Of a stretch of 64,000 nucleotides of DNA, positions 49,941 through 57,469 are shown piece after piece. The translations under genes were made by a program, and so were the position numbers. The notes below the pieces were generated by a model, which was not told where the DNA came from, ran no database searches, and saw only the letters and a program-made list of their open reading frames with translations. Position 1 is the first letter of the stretch; every line of letters begins with the position of its first letter. Source of the stretch: Nitrospirota bacterium. GTDB lineage: Bacteria; Nitrospirota; JACRHJ01. The stretch covers positions 1 to 64,000 of the forward strand of contig JACRHJ010000060.1 of NCBI GenBank assembly GCA_016212105.1. The letters run 5' to 3'.

Positions 49941-50600
49941 ATGGGCAGGATAATGGAGAAGGAACTCCAGGAGCTGAAGGACAAACTCCTGAGGCTGGGC
50001 GCGCTGGTTGAGAGCCAGGTCGAGCGTTCCGTGACGTCGCTCGTGGAGCGGGACAACATGCTCGCGGCCTCGGTCATAGACACCGACCACGAGGTCAACC
50101 GTCTCGAGGTCGAGATAGACGAGGACTGCATCCTGCTCCTCGCGCTCCGGCACCCGGAGGCGAGCGACCTGCGCTTCGTCACGACCGCGATGAAGATCGT
50201 GACCGACCTGGAGCGGATGGGCGACCTCGCCGTGGACATCTCCGAACGCGCCCTGGAGATAAACGAGGAGCCGCTCCTCAAGCCCTACATCGATATTCCG
50301 AGGATGGCGCGTGCAGCGCGCCAGATGCTCAAAGACGCTCTCGACGCCTTCGTCAACAAGGACGCCGCGCTCGCCCGGAAGGTGACCGAGTCCGACGACT
50401 ACGTGGACAACCTGAACCACCAGATATTCCGCGAACTGTTGCTGTTCATGCTGGAGGACCCGCACACCATATCGCGCGCGATACGCATATCGTACGTGTC
50501 CAAGTACCTGGAGCGGATAGCCGACCACGCGACGAATATCGCGGAGATGGTCGTGTACCTGGTCGAGGGGAAGATCATCAGGCATATGGACAAGGCTTAG
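49941..50600 (+). CDS. phoU: Phosphate signalling protein PhoU
   Basis: 219-residue all-helical protein with two PhoU repeats. The metal-binding E/DxxxD motifs are seen in IVTDLERMGDLAVDIS and YLERIADHATNIAEMVVYL. It is the negative regulator linking PstSCAB to PhoR and the last gene of the phosphate block. AAGGAG precedes ATG 49941. The ~230-bp repeat patch separating it from pstB is unusual and may lower or decouple its expression. Confidence 0.96.
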   Translation: MGRIMEKELQELKDKLLRLGALVESQVERSVTSLVERDNMLAASVIDTDHEVNRLEVEIDEDCILLLALRHPEASDLRFVTTAMKIVTDLERMGDLAVDISERALEINEEPLLKPYIDIPRMARAARQMLKDALDAFVNKDAALARKVTESDDYVDNLNHQIFRELLLFMLEDPHTISRAIRISYVSKYLERIADHATNIAEMVVYLVEGKIIRHMDKA

Positions 50601-50627
50601 GCCGGTTTTGCTTATCTTGAGACTTGG

Positions 50628-50660
50628 AAGGCCGGCGGAGACGCCGGCCTTTTGTTGTTT
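50628..50660 (+). terminator. Terminator of the pst-phoU operon
   Basis: Perfect 10-bp stem AAGGCCGGCG (50628-50637) with CGCCGGCCTT (50642-50651), GAGA tetraloop, then a T-rich tail (TTTTGTTGTTT). Confidence 0.9.
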
Positions 50661-50689
50661 CCATTCACCCCAAAACCACTGGCGGAGAC

Positions 50690-50806
50690 CCCTCACCCCT
50701 TGAGATCCCCCTCTCCCCCCGGCTTTAGGCATACCGGGGCAGGCTGCATGAGGAGAGGGGGATCATATACAGGCGGATTCTTCGCTTTGCTCAGAATGAC
50801 ACCATA
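50690..50806. repeat. Intergenic repeat patch between phoU and the PEGA gene
   Basis: It contains CCCCCTCTCCCCCC paired at a distance with GAGGAGAGGGGGA. An ATATACAGGCGGATTCTTCG..CTCAGAATGACAC unit is an inverted relative of the GTCATCCTGAG..GGATCCGCCTGTATC copy at 54299-54360. Confidence 0.6.
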
Positions 50807-50809
50807 AGG

Positions 50810-51604
50810 CTATTCCGCCGCCTTCAGCTCCACCGACATGTTCACCATCCCGCCGACGGTGACGTACGTTTCGGCGAAGTAGTCCCTGTACCCGGGCTTC
50901 GAGACCTTAACGTCGTGCCTGCCGGCGGGGAGGCTCAGCTCGTTCGCCACCGCCTGGTCGGGCGAGGTAGCCTTGTACTCGCCGTCCACGAATATCTCCG
51001 CACCGCCGGGCGAGACGGTTATTGTCAGCGTCCCGGCGCCGGCCGTCTGTCCGGACTGGTTATATGCGTCTCCGGTAGTACCGCCTGGAGTGCCTGCCGC
51101 TGGAGGCGCCGGCTCGACGTAACCTTCCGGAGCTGGCTGCATGACGTGCTCGATGGACGTCGTGTCCTCCGGCGTTATCGTGAAGCTGACCGCGTACGGC
51201 AGGTAACCGGGCAGCCGGAACTCCGCCGTGTGCACGCCGAGCGGGAGCTTGAGCGACTCGAACCAGCCGTCGAACTCGGACGCCGTGCCGAAGAACTTAC
51301 CGTCCACCCAGACCTCCGCTGTGTCCGGCGTCACGTCCGTATCCAGATACCCGTAGTCGGCGGGCGGGTAGTAGTACGGCCTGTAATAATACGGGCCGGT
51401 CCAGGGGTCGTACCACGGGTCGTACCAGGGGTTGTAGTAGCCGGGTCCGAAGTAGCCGGGCCCGAAGTATATGGACGTCCCGAAGCTGACGTGTCCGTGG
51501 CTGTGTCCATGACCGCGACGGCCCGCCTCGGCTGGCGCGCAGAGCACTGCCGTAAGCGCAAGCGAAAGCGCGGTCAGGGCAAGTACCTTTGCGAGTGTAC
51601 GCAT
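50810..51604 (-). CDS. Secreted PEGA-domain protein with a Tyr/Pro-rich linker
   Basis: 264 residues: signal peptide (about 1-27), His/Gly-rich GRRGHGHSHGHVSFG, a low-complexity Tyr/Pro/Gly/Trp stretch (about 45-82), then two PEGA domains. The first has DTAEVWVDGKFFGTASEFDG..LPLGVHTAEFRLPGY; the second has GGAEIFVDGEYKATSPDQ..LPAGRHDVKVSKPGY. PEGA domains are surface beta-sandwiches often linked to S-layer or envelope. AAGGAGG lies 5 nt before ATG 51604. The Tyr-rich segment resembles the neighbouring 110-residue protein. Role unknown; probably envelope-associated. Confidence 0.82.
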   Translation of the reverse strand: MRTLAKVLALTALSLALTAVLCAPAEAGRRGHGHSHGHVSFGTSIYFGPGYFGPGYYNPWYDPWYDPWTGPYYYRPYYYPPADYGYLDTDVTPDTAEVWVDGKFFGTASEFDGWFESLKLPLGVHTAEFRLPGYLPYAVSFTITPEDTTSIEHVMQPAPEGYVEPAPPAAGTPGGTTGDAYNQSGQTAGAGTLTITVSPGGAEIFVDGEYKATSPDQAVANELSLPAGRHDVKVSKPGYRDYFAETYVTVGGMVNMSVELKAAE

Positions 51605-51909
51605 GGCTGCCTCCTTGCTGTGATGCTTCTTCTTATATTATAGCTCTTGTGGGGGGGAATAGAACCTACCCTTCCCTCTTATCCCCTCCCTGTGCAGGGA
51701 GGGGAAGATTCGAGCAGGGATTATATATAAACGGCTTCAACAAATCTCCCGCCCCCTGCACAGGGGGAGGGCTGGGGTGGGGGTAGGTGTTAGAAGGAAG
51801 AGACGCCCCCCGCCCCCCTGCCCCCCTCCCCCGCTGGTGGGGAGGGGGAAGAGGTGATACAGGCAAAAGAAAAGGCCCCGTTTCCGGGGCCTTTGATGTT
51901 CACCGGCCG
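51605..51909. other. Repeat-filled intergenic stretch
   Basis: About 305 bp without a gene. It contains inverted C/G-rich strings (CCCCTCCCTGTGCAGGGAGGGG at about 51684-51705, CCCCCTGCACAGGGGGAGGG near 51755, and CCCCCTCCCCCGCTGGTGGGGAGGGGG near 51822-51848) and the minus-strand terminator at 51871-51894. Confidence 0.65.
51871..51894 (-). terminator. Terminator of the Tyr-rich protein gene
   Basis: AAAGGCCCCG pairs with CGGGGCCTTT around a 4-nt loop; on the minus strand it is followed by TCTTTTGCCT. It lies 16 bp beyond the end of the minus-strand gene at 51910. Confidence 0.8.
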
Positions 51910-52242
51910 TTACCAGCGCCCGTGACGGTGGTGGTTCCTGTAACCGTACGAGAACCCGTACGACGGGCCGTAGTACGGCTGGTAGTAGCGCGGCACGACC
52001 CTTACGGGCGGACTGTAGTAGTACGGCCTTGCATAGTGCCTGGGGTAGTATCCGGGCGCATAGTACGGGTCGTAGTATCCGCCGTAGTAGGGCTGCACAT
52101 AATACGGCTGGCTGTAGTACGGGCCGACGCTGAAGCCGAAGCTAAAGCTCGAACGCCCGCCCGCGAACGCTACAGTCGATAGCGCAAGCACCAGTGCCGT
52201 GGCGGTCAGCATCCCGATGATGTACCTTGCCGCCCTTTTCAT
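51910..52242 (-). CDS. Small secreted Tyr/Pro/Gly-rich protein
   Basis: 110 residues: signal peptide MKRAARYIIGMLTATALVLA..AFAGG, then a low-complexity domain with repeated PYY/GYY units (YSQPYYVQPYYGG, YYDPYYAPGYY, RPYYYSPP, RYYQPYYGPSYG) and a basic His/Arg tail. A G-rich ribosome site precedes ATG 52242. Such Tyr-rich proteins are found on bacterial surfaces, sometimes as glycine-zipper or adhesive-like proteins; no enzymatic role is expected. The Tyr-rich run in the adjacent PEGA protein is similar, suggesting shared function or exchange. Confidence 0.72.
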   Translation of the reverse strand: MKRAARYIIGMLTATALVLALSTVAFAGGRSSFSFGFSVGPYYSQPYYVQPYYGGYYDPYYAPGYYPRHYARPYYYSPPVRVVPRYYQPYYGPSYGFSYGYRNHHRHGRW

Positions 52243-52374
52243 GGTTTACCCCCTTTGGTTAAAGGGATCTTGGGGGCTCCCTTTATTTAATTATACCACT
52301 TGGGGAGGGGGGAGGCAAAGAGGTTTCGGGGGCTTCTATACCGCAAACCTATAAACAAATGGCTAACTCTTCAC

Positions 52375-52623
52375 CTAATTATCCTGGTCTTCAGGCTTCT
52401 TGATGCCATAATCTCTGCCACCATACTTTTTGTTGAGCCATATCAATATCAATCCGAATAGAAAGACATGCGCATCGCGCATGGATAATTTATCCACTCC
52501 TGACCAATATCCCAAAACCGATATAATAACCCTAAAACATATTACATATCCCACTAAAGAAAAGCCCCACAAGGCCAACTTCAAAAAGAAACCCTCCTCC
52601 TCTCTATTGCGTTTCAGCCACAT
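52375..52623 (-). CDS. Small two-TM membrane protein in an AT-rich patch
   Basis: 82 residues: basic/acidic N-terminus MWLKRNREEEG, TM1 (about 12-36, LKLALWGFSLVGYVICFRVIISVLG), a short loop with KLSMRDAH, TM2 (about 50-63, VFLFGLILIWLNKK) and a charged tail. AAGGAG precedes ATG 52623 with 7-nt spacing. Base composition differs sharply from the rest: 43 of 120 bases (36%) are G or C in 52441-52560, against about two-thirds in a sample of a neighbouring gene. I do not recognise the family; it is likely a recent acquisition. Confidence 0.6.
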   Translation of the reverse strand: MWLKRNREEEGFFLKLALWGFSLVGYVICFRVIISVLGYWSGVDKLSMRDAHVFLFGLILIWLNKKYGGRDYGIKKPEDQDN

Positions 52624-52684
52624 TCGAATACTCCTTTTATTCTGAAGGAAGTCCGTATATTATTCAGCCCGTTGACATGAACCC

Positions 52685-53230
52685 CTACTCCTTCTTCGCC
52701 CCCACAAACCAGTCACTCTTGTCCGCGAACAGCACGTTAAAAGTGGTCAGCGAGCCGTAGCACCGCGTGATGTACTGCTGGAGGTCCACTTTCTCGGAGT
52801 CGGTCAGCTTCGCGTTCGAGTTGATGTTCTGCTCCAGGACGCGGAGCTGGTTACGCAACATGACAACCTTGTGGAAGAAGGTCTCGATGGGCACCGACTT
52901 CTCCTGGAGCCCCGGTTTTCCGGGCTTCATAACCATCTCGCCGCCGTCCCACTTCTCGGCCAGGTCGGTGACGCCTATGACGCCCTCCTCGCGCAGGACC
53001 TCGCGTATCGCCTCCTTCAGGGCGTCCGTGTCCACGGACTCGTCCTCGTCGTCATCGTCGTCGTGCCGGAAAGGCGGGTCGAGGAGGACCGCCTCCGCCT
53101 CGTCGTTCCTGAAAAACTTCACGCCCGCCTTGATGAAGTTCACCGTCACGCGAGAGTCGTCCACGTTCACCACGCGCCCGGTCCCGAACTCGCCGTGGTG
53201 CACCGCCTTGCCGGTGTATATCTGAGCCAT
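52685..53230 (-). CDS. DUF3553-like protein with acidic linker and helical C-terminus
   Basis: 181 residues. The N-terminal domain (about 1-45) has KAVHHGEFGTGRVVNVDDSR and VTVNFIKAGVKFFRNDEAEAV, a Tudor-like beta-barrel resembling DUF3553 and the C-terminus of UvrD/PcrA helicases. An Asp/Glu run (HDDDDDEDESVD) follows, then a helical region (ALKEAIREVLREEG, ETFFHKVVMLRNQLRVLEQNIN, DLQQYITRCYGSLTTFNVLF). Start ATG 53230 has GAGGTGAG just upstream; the frame is open further into repeat DNA but that is not coding. Possibly a DNA- or RNA-polymerase-associated protein (weak inference). Confidence 0.72.
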   Translation of the reverse strand: MAQIYTGKAVHHGEFGTGRVVNVDDSRVTVNFIKAGVKFFRNDEAEAVLLDPPFRHDDDDDEDESVDTDALKEAIREVLREEGVIGVTDLAEKWDGGEMVMKPGKPGLQEKSVPIETFFHKVVMLRNQLRVLEQNINSNAKLTDSEKVDLQQYITRCYGSLTTFNVLFADKSDWFVGAKKE

Positions 53231-53576
53231 GTATCTCACCTCGTATAATCCATCCAATGTCATTAAAAGGCCGCTTGCGGCGACATATCTCTCCCCTCTC
53301 CTTCCGGGAGAGGGGCCGGGGGTGAGGGAGAGCCTTTGGGTCTTAAACCATCCCTCACCCGGCGCTTCGCGCCACCCTCTCCCATTGAAGGGAGAGGGTA
53401 TATCGAGCCGTCCATGATAAGAAACCATAAATCGCCCTCCGAGTCAACAGCAATGTTGCATGCGAATGAAACGGCGTTTTACAGGGGACGAAATCGCTTG
53501 ACTCCTGATGCGTTTTGACGCAAAATGAAAGGCTGAAAAATTACCCTGTATCATGCAAATAAAGGAGAGCGGAGAG
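53231..53576. other. Intergenic region with repeats and the pdxJ leader
   Basis: About 346 bp with no gene. CTCTCCCCTCTCCTTCCGGG/AGAGGGGCCGGGGGTGAGGG (about 53289-53330) and CCCTCACCCGGCGCTTCGCG..CTCTCCCATTGAAGGGAGAGGG (about 53352-53399) are dispersed hairpin repeats. The last ~170 bp are a leader for pdxJ, without a clear promoter. Confidence 0.6.
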
Positions 53577-54290
53577 TTGGCGAAACTGGGCGTAAACATT
53601 GACCACGTGGCCACCGTGCGGCAGGCGAGGAGGGGTGTCGAGCCGGACCCGGTGCATGCCGCGGTGCTCGCGGAACTTGCAGGCGCGGACGGCATAACGA
53701 TACACCTGAGGGAAGACAGGCGTCACATACAGGACAGGGACCTCCGTATCCTTCGTGAGACGGTAAGGACGAGCCTGAACCTCGAGATGGCATGCTCCGA
53801 CGAGATAATCGCGATCGCGCTCGAAGTCCGGCCGGACATGGTCACGCTCGTCCCCGAGAAACGCGAGGAGCTGACCACCGAGGGCGGCCTTGACGTCCGT
53901 CTGAACCGGGACAAAGTCGCGGACGCGGTAAGGCGGCTCCGGGACGGCGGCATCTTCGTGAGCCTGTTCATAGACCCGGACCTGGACCAGGTCAAGGAGT
54001 CGTCGAAGGTGCGCGCGGACGCGGTAGAGATACACACCGGCGGATACGCGGACGCGGCGACGTACGAGGTGAGCCACAGCCAGTACGAGAAGATATTCGA
54101 GTCCTGCAAGCTCGCGCACAAGCTCAAGATGGTGGTGAACGCGGGCCACGGCCTGAACTACCACAACGTCCGCCAGATAGCGCGGATACCGGAGATATAC
54201 GAGCTTAACATCGGCCACAGCATCGTGTCGCGCGCGGTGCTCGTCGGCATGGAGCGCGCGGTCAGGGAGATGAAGGGGCTGGTTTCGTAA
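53577..54290 (+). CDS. pdxJ: Pyridoxine 5'-phosphate synthase PdxJ
   Basis: Condenses 1-deoxyxylulose 5-phosphate with 3-amino-1-hydroxyacetone 1-phosphate, the last ring-forming step of vitamin B6 synthesis. 237 residues, TIM barrel with [17 protein letters not shown] at the N-terminus, [49 protein letters not shown] and [12 protein letters not shown], all PdxJ signatures. A TTG start at 53577 (AAAGGAG about 9 nt upstream) gives the family-standard N-terminus; an ATG at 53553 would add eight atypical residues. Confidence 0.96.
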   Translation: MAKLGVNIDHVATVRQARRGVEPDPVHAAVLAELAGADGITIHLREDRRHIQDRDLRILRETVRTSLNLEMACSDEIIAIALEVRPDMVTLVPEKREELTTEGGLDVRLNRDKVADAVRRLRDGGIFVSLFIDPDLDQVKESSKVRADAVEIHTGGYADAATYEVSHSQYEKIFESCKLAHKLKMVVNAGHGLNYHNVRQIARIPEIYELNIGHSIVSRAVLVGMERAVREMKGLVS

Positions 54291-54573
54291 GCTACGGTGT
54301 CATCCTGAGCCCCGGCTTCAGGCCTGCCGGGGCAGGCTCCGCGAAGGATCCGCCTGTATCTTAATGTAGGGGCGGGTCCCCGTGCCCGCCCTTCCTTAGA
54401 AACGGCCCGTTTAATCGGGAGAATGCTACTTCCTGGATTCCCGCCTGCGCGGGAATGACGGACAAAGGCAACCCGCCCGATGAATCGGGCAGCTACATTA
54501 TAGGAGCGGTGGGCGCAGCCCACCCTACATGAATTCCACGAACACGAACCACGAACACGAGACACGTCTTCAC
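54291..54573. repeat. Composite intergenic repeat block between pdxJ and acpS
   Basis: In order: GTCATCCTGAGCCCCGGC..GGATCCGCCTGTATC (54299-54360), GGGCGGGTCCCCGTGCCCGCCC (54369-54390), CGGCCCGTTTAATCGGGA, GATTCCCGCCTGCGCGGGAA (54437-54456), GCCCGATGAATCGGGC (54475-54490) and GGTGGGCGCAGCCCACCCTA (54508-54527). The last two are exact inverted copies of elements at 49771-49815. No gene is present. Confidence 0.75.
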
Positions 54574-54957
54574 ATGATAATAGGCATCGGCATAGACCTC
54601 GTCAACGTCGAACGCATCGAGCGCGCCATGGAGCGCTGGCAGGACGGGTTTTCCGGGCGCGTCTTCACGCCCGGCGAGCTTGAGTACTGCAACCGCCAGA
54701 AGAGTCCGGGGCTGCACCTCGCGGCCCGGTTCGGCGTCAAGGAGGCGGTGATGAAGGCCTTCGGGACGGGACACGCAGGCGGAGTCAGATGGACCGACGT
54801 CGAGGTCGTGCACGGGCCGGGCGGTAAACCGCTGGTAAGGCTGTCGGGAAGGCTCGGGGAGCTTGCACGCGAGCGTGGAGTCAAGGAGACGATGACCAGC
54901 TTCAGCCACGACAGCGGATACGCCGTGGCCCAGGCTATACTGGTGGGTGAGAGATGA
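54574..54957 (+). CDS. acpS: Holo-[acyl-carrier-protein] synthase AcpS
   Basis: Transfers 4'-phosphopantetheine from CoA to acyl carrier protein. 127 residues with IIGIGIDLVNVERIERAMER (first metal Asp), FTPGELEYCNR and AARFGVKEAVMKAFGTG (the KE-A-xKA motif), the AcpS hallmarks. Start ATG 54574 gives the usual N-terminus; the frame upstream is repeat DNA. The ribosome site is weak. Its stop overlaps the nnr ATG (ATGA), the usual acpS-nnr coupling. Confidence 0.95.
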   Translation: MIIGIGIDLVNVERIERAMERWQDGFSGRVFTPGELEYCNRQKSPGLHLAARFGVKEAVMKAFGTGHAGGVRWTDVEVVHGPGGKPLVRLSGRLGELARERGVKETMTSFSHDSGYAVAQAILVGER

Positions 54958-56495
54958 GGCTTGCGACCGCCGCCGAGATGCGGGAACTCGACCGGAAGAC
55001 TATCGAGGAGTACGGCATCCCCGGCGTCGTCCTTATGGAGAACGCGGGCCGGGGCCTCGTGGACGAGGTCGTCCGCAAATGGGGCGCGGTTACCGGGAAG
55101 AAGTTCGTAATATTCTGCGGCAAGGGCAATAACGGCGGCGACGGCCTTGTAATAGCACGGCACCTGCACAACATGGGCGCGAAGGTAGCCGTCCGTATCT
55201 TCTCGGATGACATGAAGTCTGACGCGGGCGTGAACCTCTCCGCCGCGAAGAGCATGGGCCTCGACGTAAAGACCGTAAGCGAAGACCTCGCAGCCGAGAC
55301 CTCGGCGGTCCGGCACGCGGACATAGTGGTGGACGCGATATTCGGCACCGGCCTGGCCTCCGCTGTCGGCGAGCCTTACCGGGGCGTCATAGAGATGGTT
55401 AACGCCAACGCACAGCGCGTCGTCTCCGTGGACATACCCTCCGGCGTGGACTCCGACCGGGGACACGTAATGGGATGCGCGGTGCATGCGCACCTTACCG
55501 CGACCTTCGGACTGCCCAAGCGCGGGCTGTACCTGTACCCCGGCTCCCAGTTCGCCGGGGAGGTGCGGGTAGTGGACATCAGCATCCCCGCCGAGGCCGT
55601 GGCCGCCGCGCCTATAAAGGCTGGGCTGCTCACGGCGGAGGCCGTCTCCGGATTTATTCCCAGGCGCGGGCCGGACACGCACAAGGGCACATACGGCCAT
55701 CTTTTCATCCTGGCCGGCTCGGTCGGGAAGACCGGGGCCGCGGTCTTGGCCGCGCAGGCGGCGCTCCGCTCCGGAGCCGGGCTTGTAACGGTCGGCGTGC
55801 CGGAGAGCCTGAACGGCATTTTCGAGGAGAAGCTGACCGAGGCGATGACCGTGCCTCTCCCGGAGACGCCGGAGAGAAGCCTTGCGTCGTCGGGGCTGGA
55901 GCGCATACTCGAAGAGCTTGAGGGCAAGTCAGCCGTCGCCATAGGCCCGGGGATGTCTACCAATACGGATACGGCGAAGCTCGTCGAGTCGCTGCTCCCC
56001 AGGTTAAAAGTCCCTATGCTGATAGATGCGGACGGGCTGAACATTCTCGCCCTGCATGACCACCTTGCTGGGCTCATTAACGTCCCGGCGGTGCTGACGC
56101 CGCACCCCGGCGAGATGGGCAGGCTCCTCGGGGTGCTCGCGCGCGAGGTTCAGGCCGACAGGCCGGCCGCCGCGCTCGACCTCGCCGCCGAAGTCGGGAA
56201 GCACGTGGTTCTCAAAGGCGCGCGGACGCTCATAGCGTCTCCGGACGGGGAGTTCTGGATAAACCCGACCGGCAACCCCGGTATGGCGACCGCCGGAACG
56301 GGTGACGTCCTGACGGGTATCATAAGTTCGTTCATTGCCCAGGGGCTTTCCGTGATGGACGCTGCCCGGCTCGGCGTATATGTCCACGGCTTAGCGGGAG
56401 ACCTGGCCGCGTCAGATAAGGGGCAGTCTGGCCTTATCGCGGGCGACATAATAGACATGGTGCCGAATGGCCTGACCATGCTTTCCGGACATTAA
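54954..56495 (+). CDS. nnr: Bifunctional NAD(P)H-hydrate repair enzyme (epimerase/dehydratase)
   Basis: 513 residues with two fused domains. The N-terminal YjeF_N epimerase has TAAEMRELDRKTIEEYGIPG, LMENAGRG, FCGKGNNGGDGLVIARHL and SVDIPSGVDSDRG. The C-terminal ribokinase-like dehydratase has HKGTYGHLFILAGSVGKTGA, LTPHPGEMGRLLG and NPGMATAGTGDVLTGIIS. Together they repair damaged NADH/NADPH hydrates. ATG 54954 overlaps acpS; the end abuts the TPR lipoprotein gene. Confidence 0.95.
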   Translation: MRLATAAEMRELDRKTIEEYGIPGVVLMENAGRGLVDEVVRKWGAVTGKKFVIFCGKGNNGGDGLVIARHLHNMGAKVAVRIFSDDMKSDAGVNLSAAKSMGLDVKTVSEDLAAETSAVRHADIVVDAIFGTGLASAVGEPYRGVIEMVNANAQRVVSVDIPSGVDSDRGHVMGCAVHAHLTATFGLPKRGLYLYPGSQFAGEVRVVDISIPAEAVAAAPIKAGLLTAEAVSGFIPRRGPDTHKGTYGHLFILAGSVGKTGAAVLAAQAALRSGAGLVTVGVPESLNGIFEEKLTEAMTVPLPETPERSLASSGLERILEELEGKSAVAIGPGMSTNTDTAKLVESLLPRLKVPMLIDADGLNILALHDHLAGLINVPAVLTPHPGEMGRLLGVLAREVQADRPAAALDLAAEVGKHVVLKGARTLIASPDGEFWINPTGNPGMATAGTGDVLTGIISSFIAQGLSVMDAARLGVYVHGLAGDLAASDKGQSGLIAGDIIDMVPNGLTMLSGH

Positions 56496-56509
56496 TGGGG
56501 AGGGGATTT

Positions 56510-57358
56510 GTGCGCTGGTTAATGCTCGTCCTGGCCGTAGCGTTCGTGTTCGCGGGATGTGAGTCCAAGCTCGACGAGGCCGACAAGGCGTTCGCCGCCG
56601 GTGACTATGAAAATGCCATAAAGCTTTACGGTAAAACGCTCGAATTGAAGAAGTTGAAGGCGGGCGAGACGGCCTCCATCAGGTACAAGCTCGGGAAGTC
56701 ATACAAGGAACTCGGCCGGTTCGACCAGGCAGTCGAGCAGTTCAGGCTTTCCATCGACCTGAAACCGGACGAGCTTCAGCCATACATGGACATGGCGGAC
56801 TGTCTCGACCAGCTTGGCATGTATGAGCAGGAGATTATCGCACTCAGGAACGCCCTGATACTCGACAAAGAGAACCCGCACGCCGAAGCGATGCTTGGCG
56901 TGGCGTACGCGAAGCTCGGCCAGTACATGAACGCGATGGAAGAGTTCAAGCGCGCCCTCAGCCACAACCCGAGGGACCCGGAGAACCACCTGAACCTGGG
57001 GCTGGTTTACGACAAACTTGGCTTCACCAATAAGGCTACTGCATACTGGGAGGACGCGCTGGAGCTTAAGCCGGACTACGAACCCGCGCTCCAAAACCTC
57101 GCAGCGGTCTACAACAGGCAGAACGATTACGAGGACGCCATAAGAATATACAAGAAACTGGTGGAGGTTAAGCCCGGCGTCCCTAAGCTCCACAACAACC
57201 TCGGAGTCGCATATTACAACAGCGGCCGGTTCAATGAGGCGCACGAGCAGTTCATGATGGTCAAGACGCTCGACAGCGCCTTTCCTGGCGTGGAAGACTA
57301 TATAAGGCTTGCGGAGCGTGGGATGGCTCACGCGCCGGTGAAGCAGGGAAAGAAGTAG
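56510..57358 (+). CDS. TPR-repeat lipoprotein
   Basis: 282 residues: lipoprotein signal MRWLMLVLAVAFVFAGC-ES with a plausible lipobox, then about six tetratricopeptide repeats (ADKAFAAGDYENAIKLYGKT, YKELGRFDQAVEQFRLSIDL, AYAKLGQYMNAMEEFKRALS, VYDKLGFTNKATAYWEDALE, VYNRQNDYEDAIRIYKKLVE, AYYNSGRFNEAHEQFMMVKT). GTG 56510 has GGGGAGGGG upstream and gives a clean signal; ATG 56495 (one base overlap with nnr) is the alternative. Probably an outer-membrane or periplasmic scaffold; no specific partner is visible. Confidence 0.85.
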   Translation: MRWLMLVLAVAFVFAGCESKLDEADKAFAAGDYENAIKLYGKTLELKKLKAGETASIRYKLGKSYKELGRFDQAVEQFRLSIDLKPDELQPYMDMADCLDQLGMYEQEIIALRNALILDKENPHAEAMLGVAYAKLGQYMNAMEEFKRALSHNPRDPENHLNLGLVYDKLGFTNKATAYWEDALELKPDYEPALQNLAAVYNRQNDYEDAIRIYKKLVEVKPGVPKLHNNLGVAYYNSGRFNEAHEQFMMVKTLDSAFPGVEDYIRLAERGMAHAPVKQGKK

Positions 57359-57453
57359 GCAGGCATCTATAACAAGAATCAGGGCCGACACGATGGTCCT
57401 CCCTTCTTCTATTGGATTGAATTGGATTAGATATATCCGGGGCACTCTCAGGA

Positions 57454-57462
57454 TGCTATACT
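57454..57462 (+). promoter_or_regulatory. Candidate extended -10 promoter at the start of the APH-like gene
   Basis: TGC-TATACT (57454-57462). The predicted start at 57469-57470 coincides with the ATG at 57470, and there is no Shine-Dalgarno, so the mRNA may be leaderless. No clear -35. Confidence 0.4.
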
Positions 57463-57469
57463 GTATGGC

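Noticed and set aside
49740-54530. CRISPR array in the repeat-rich zone
   Set aside because: The repeats are palindromic, of different families and irregularly spaced, without unique spacers of constant length or cas genes.
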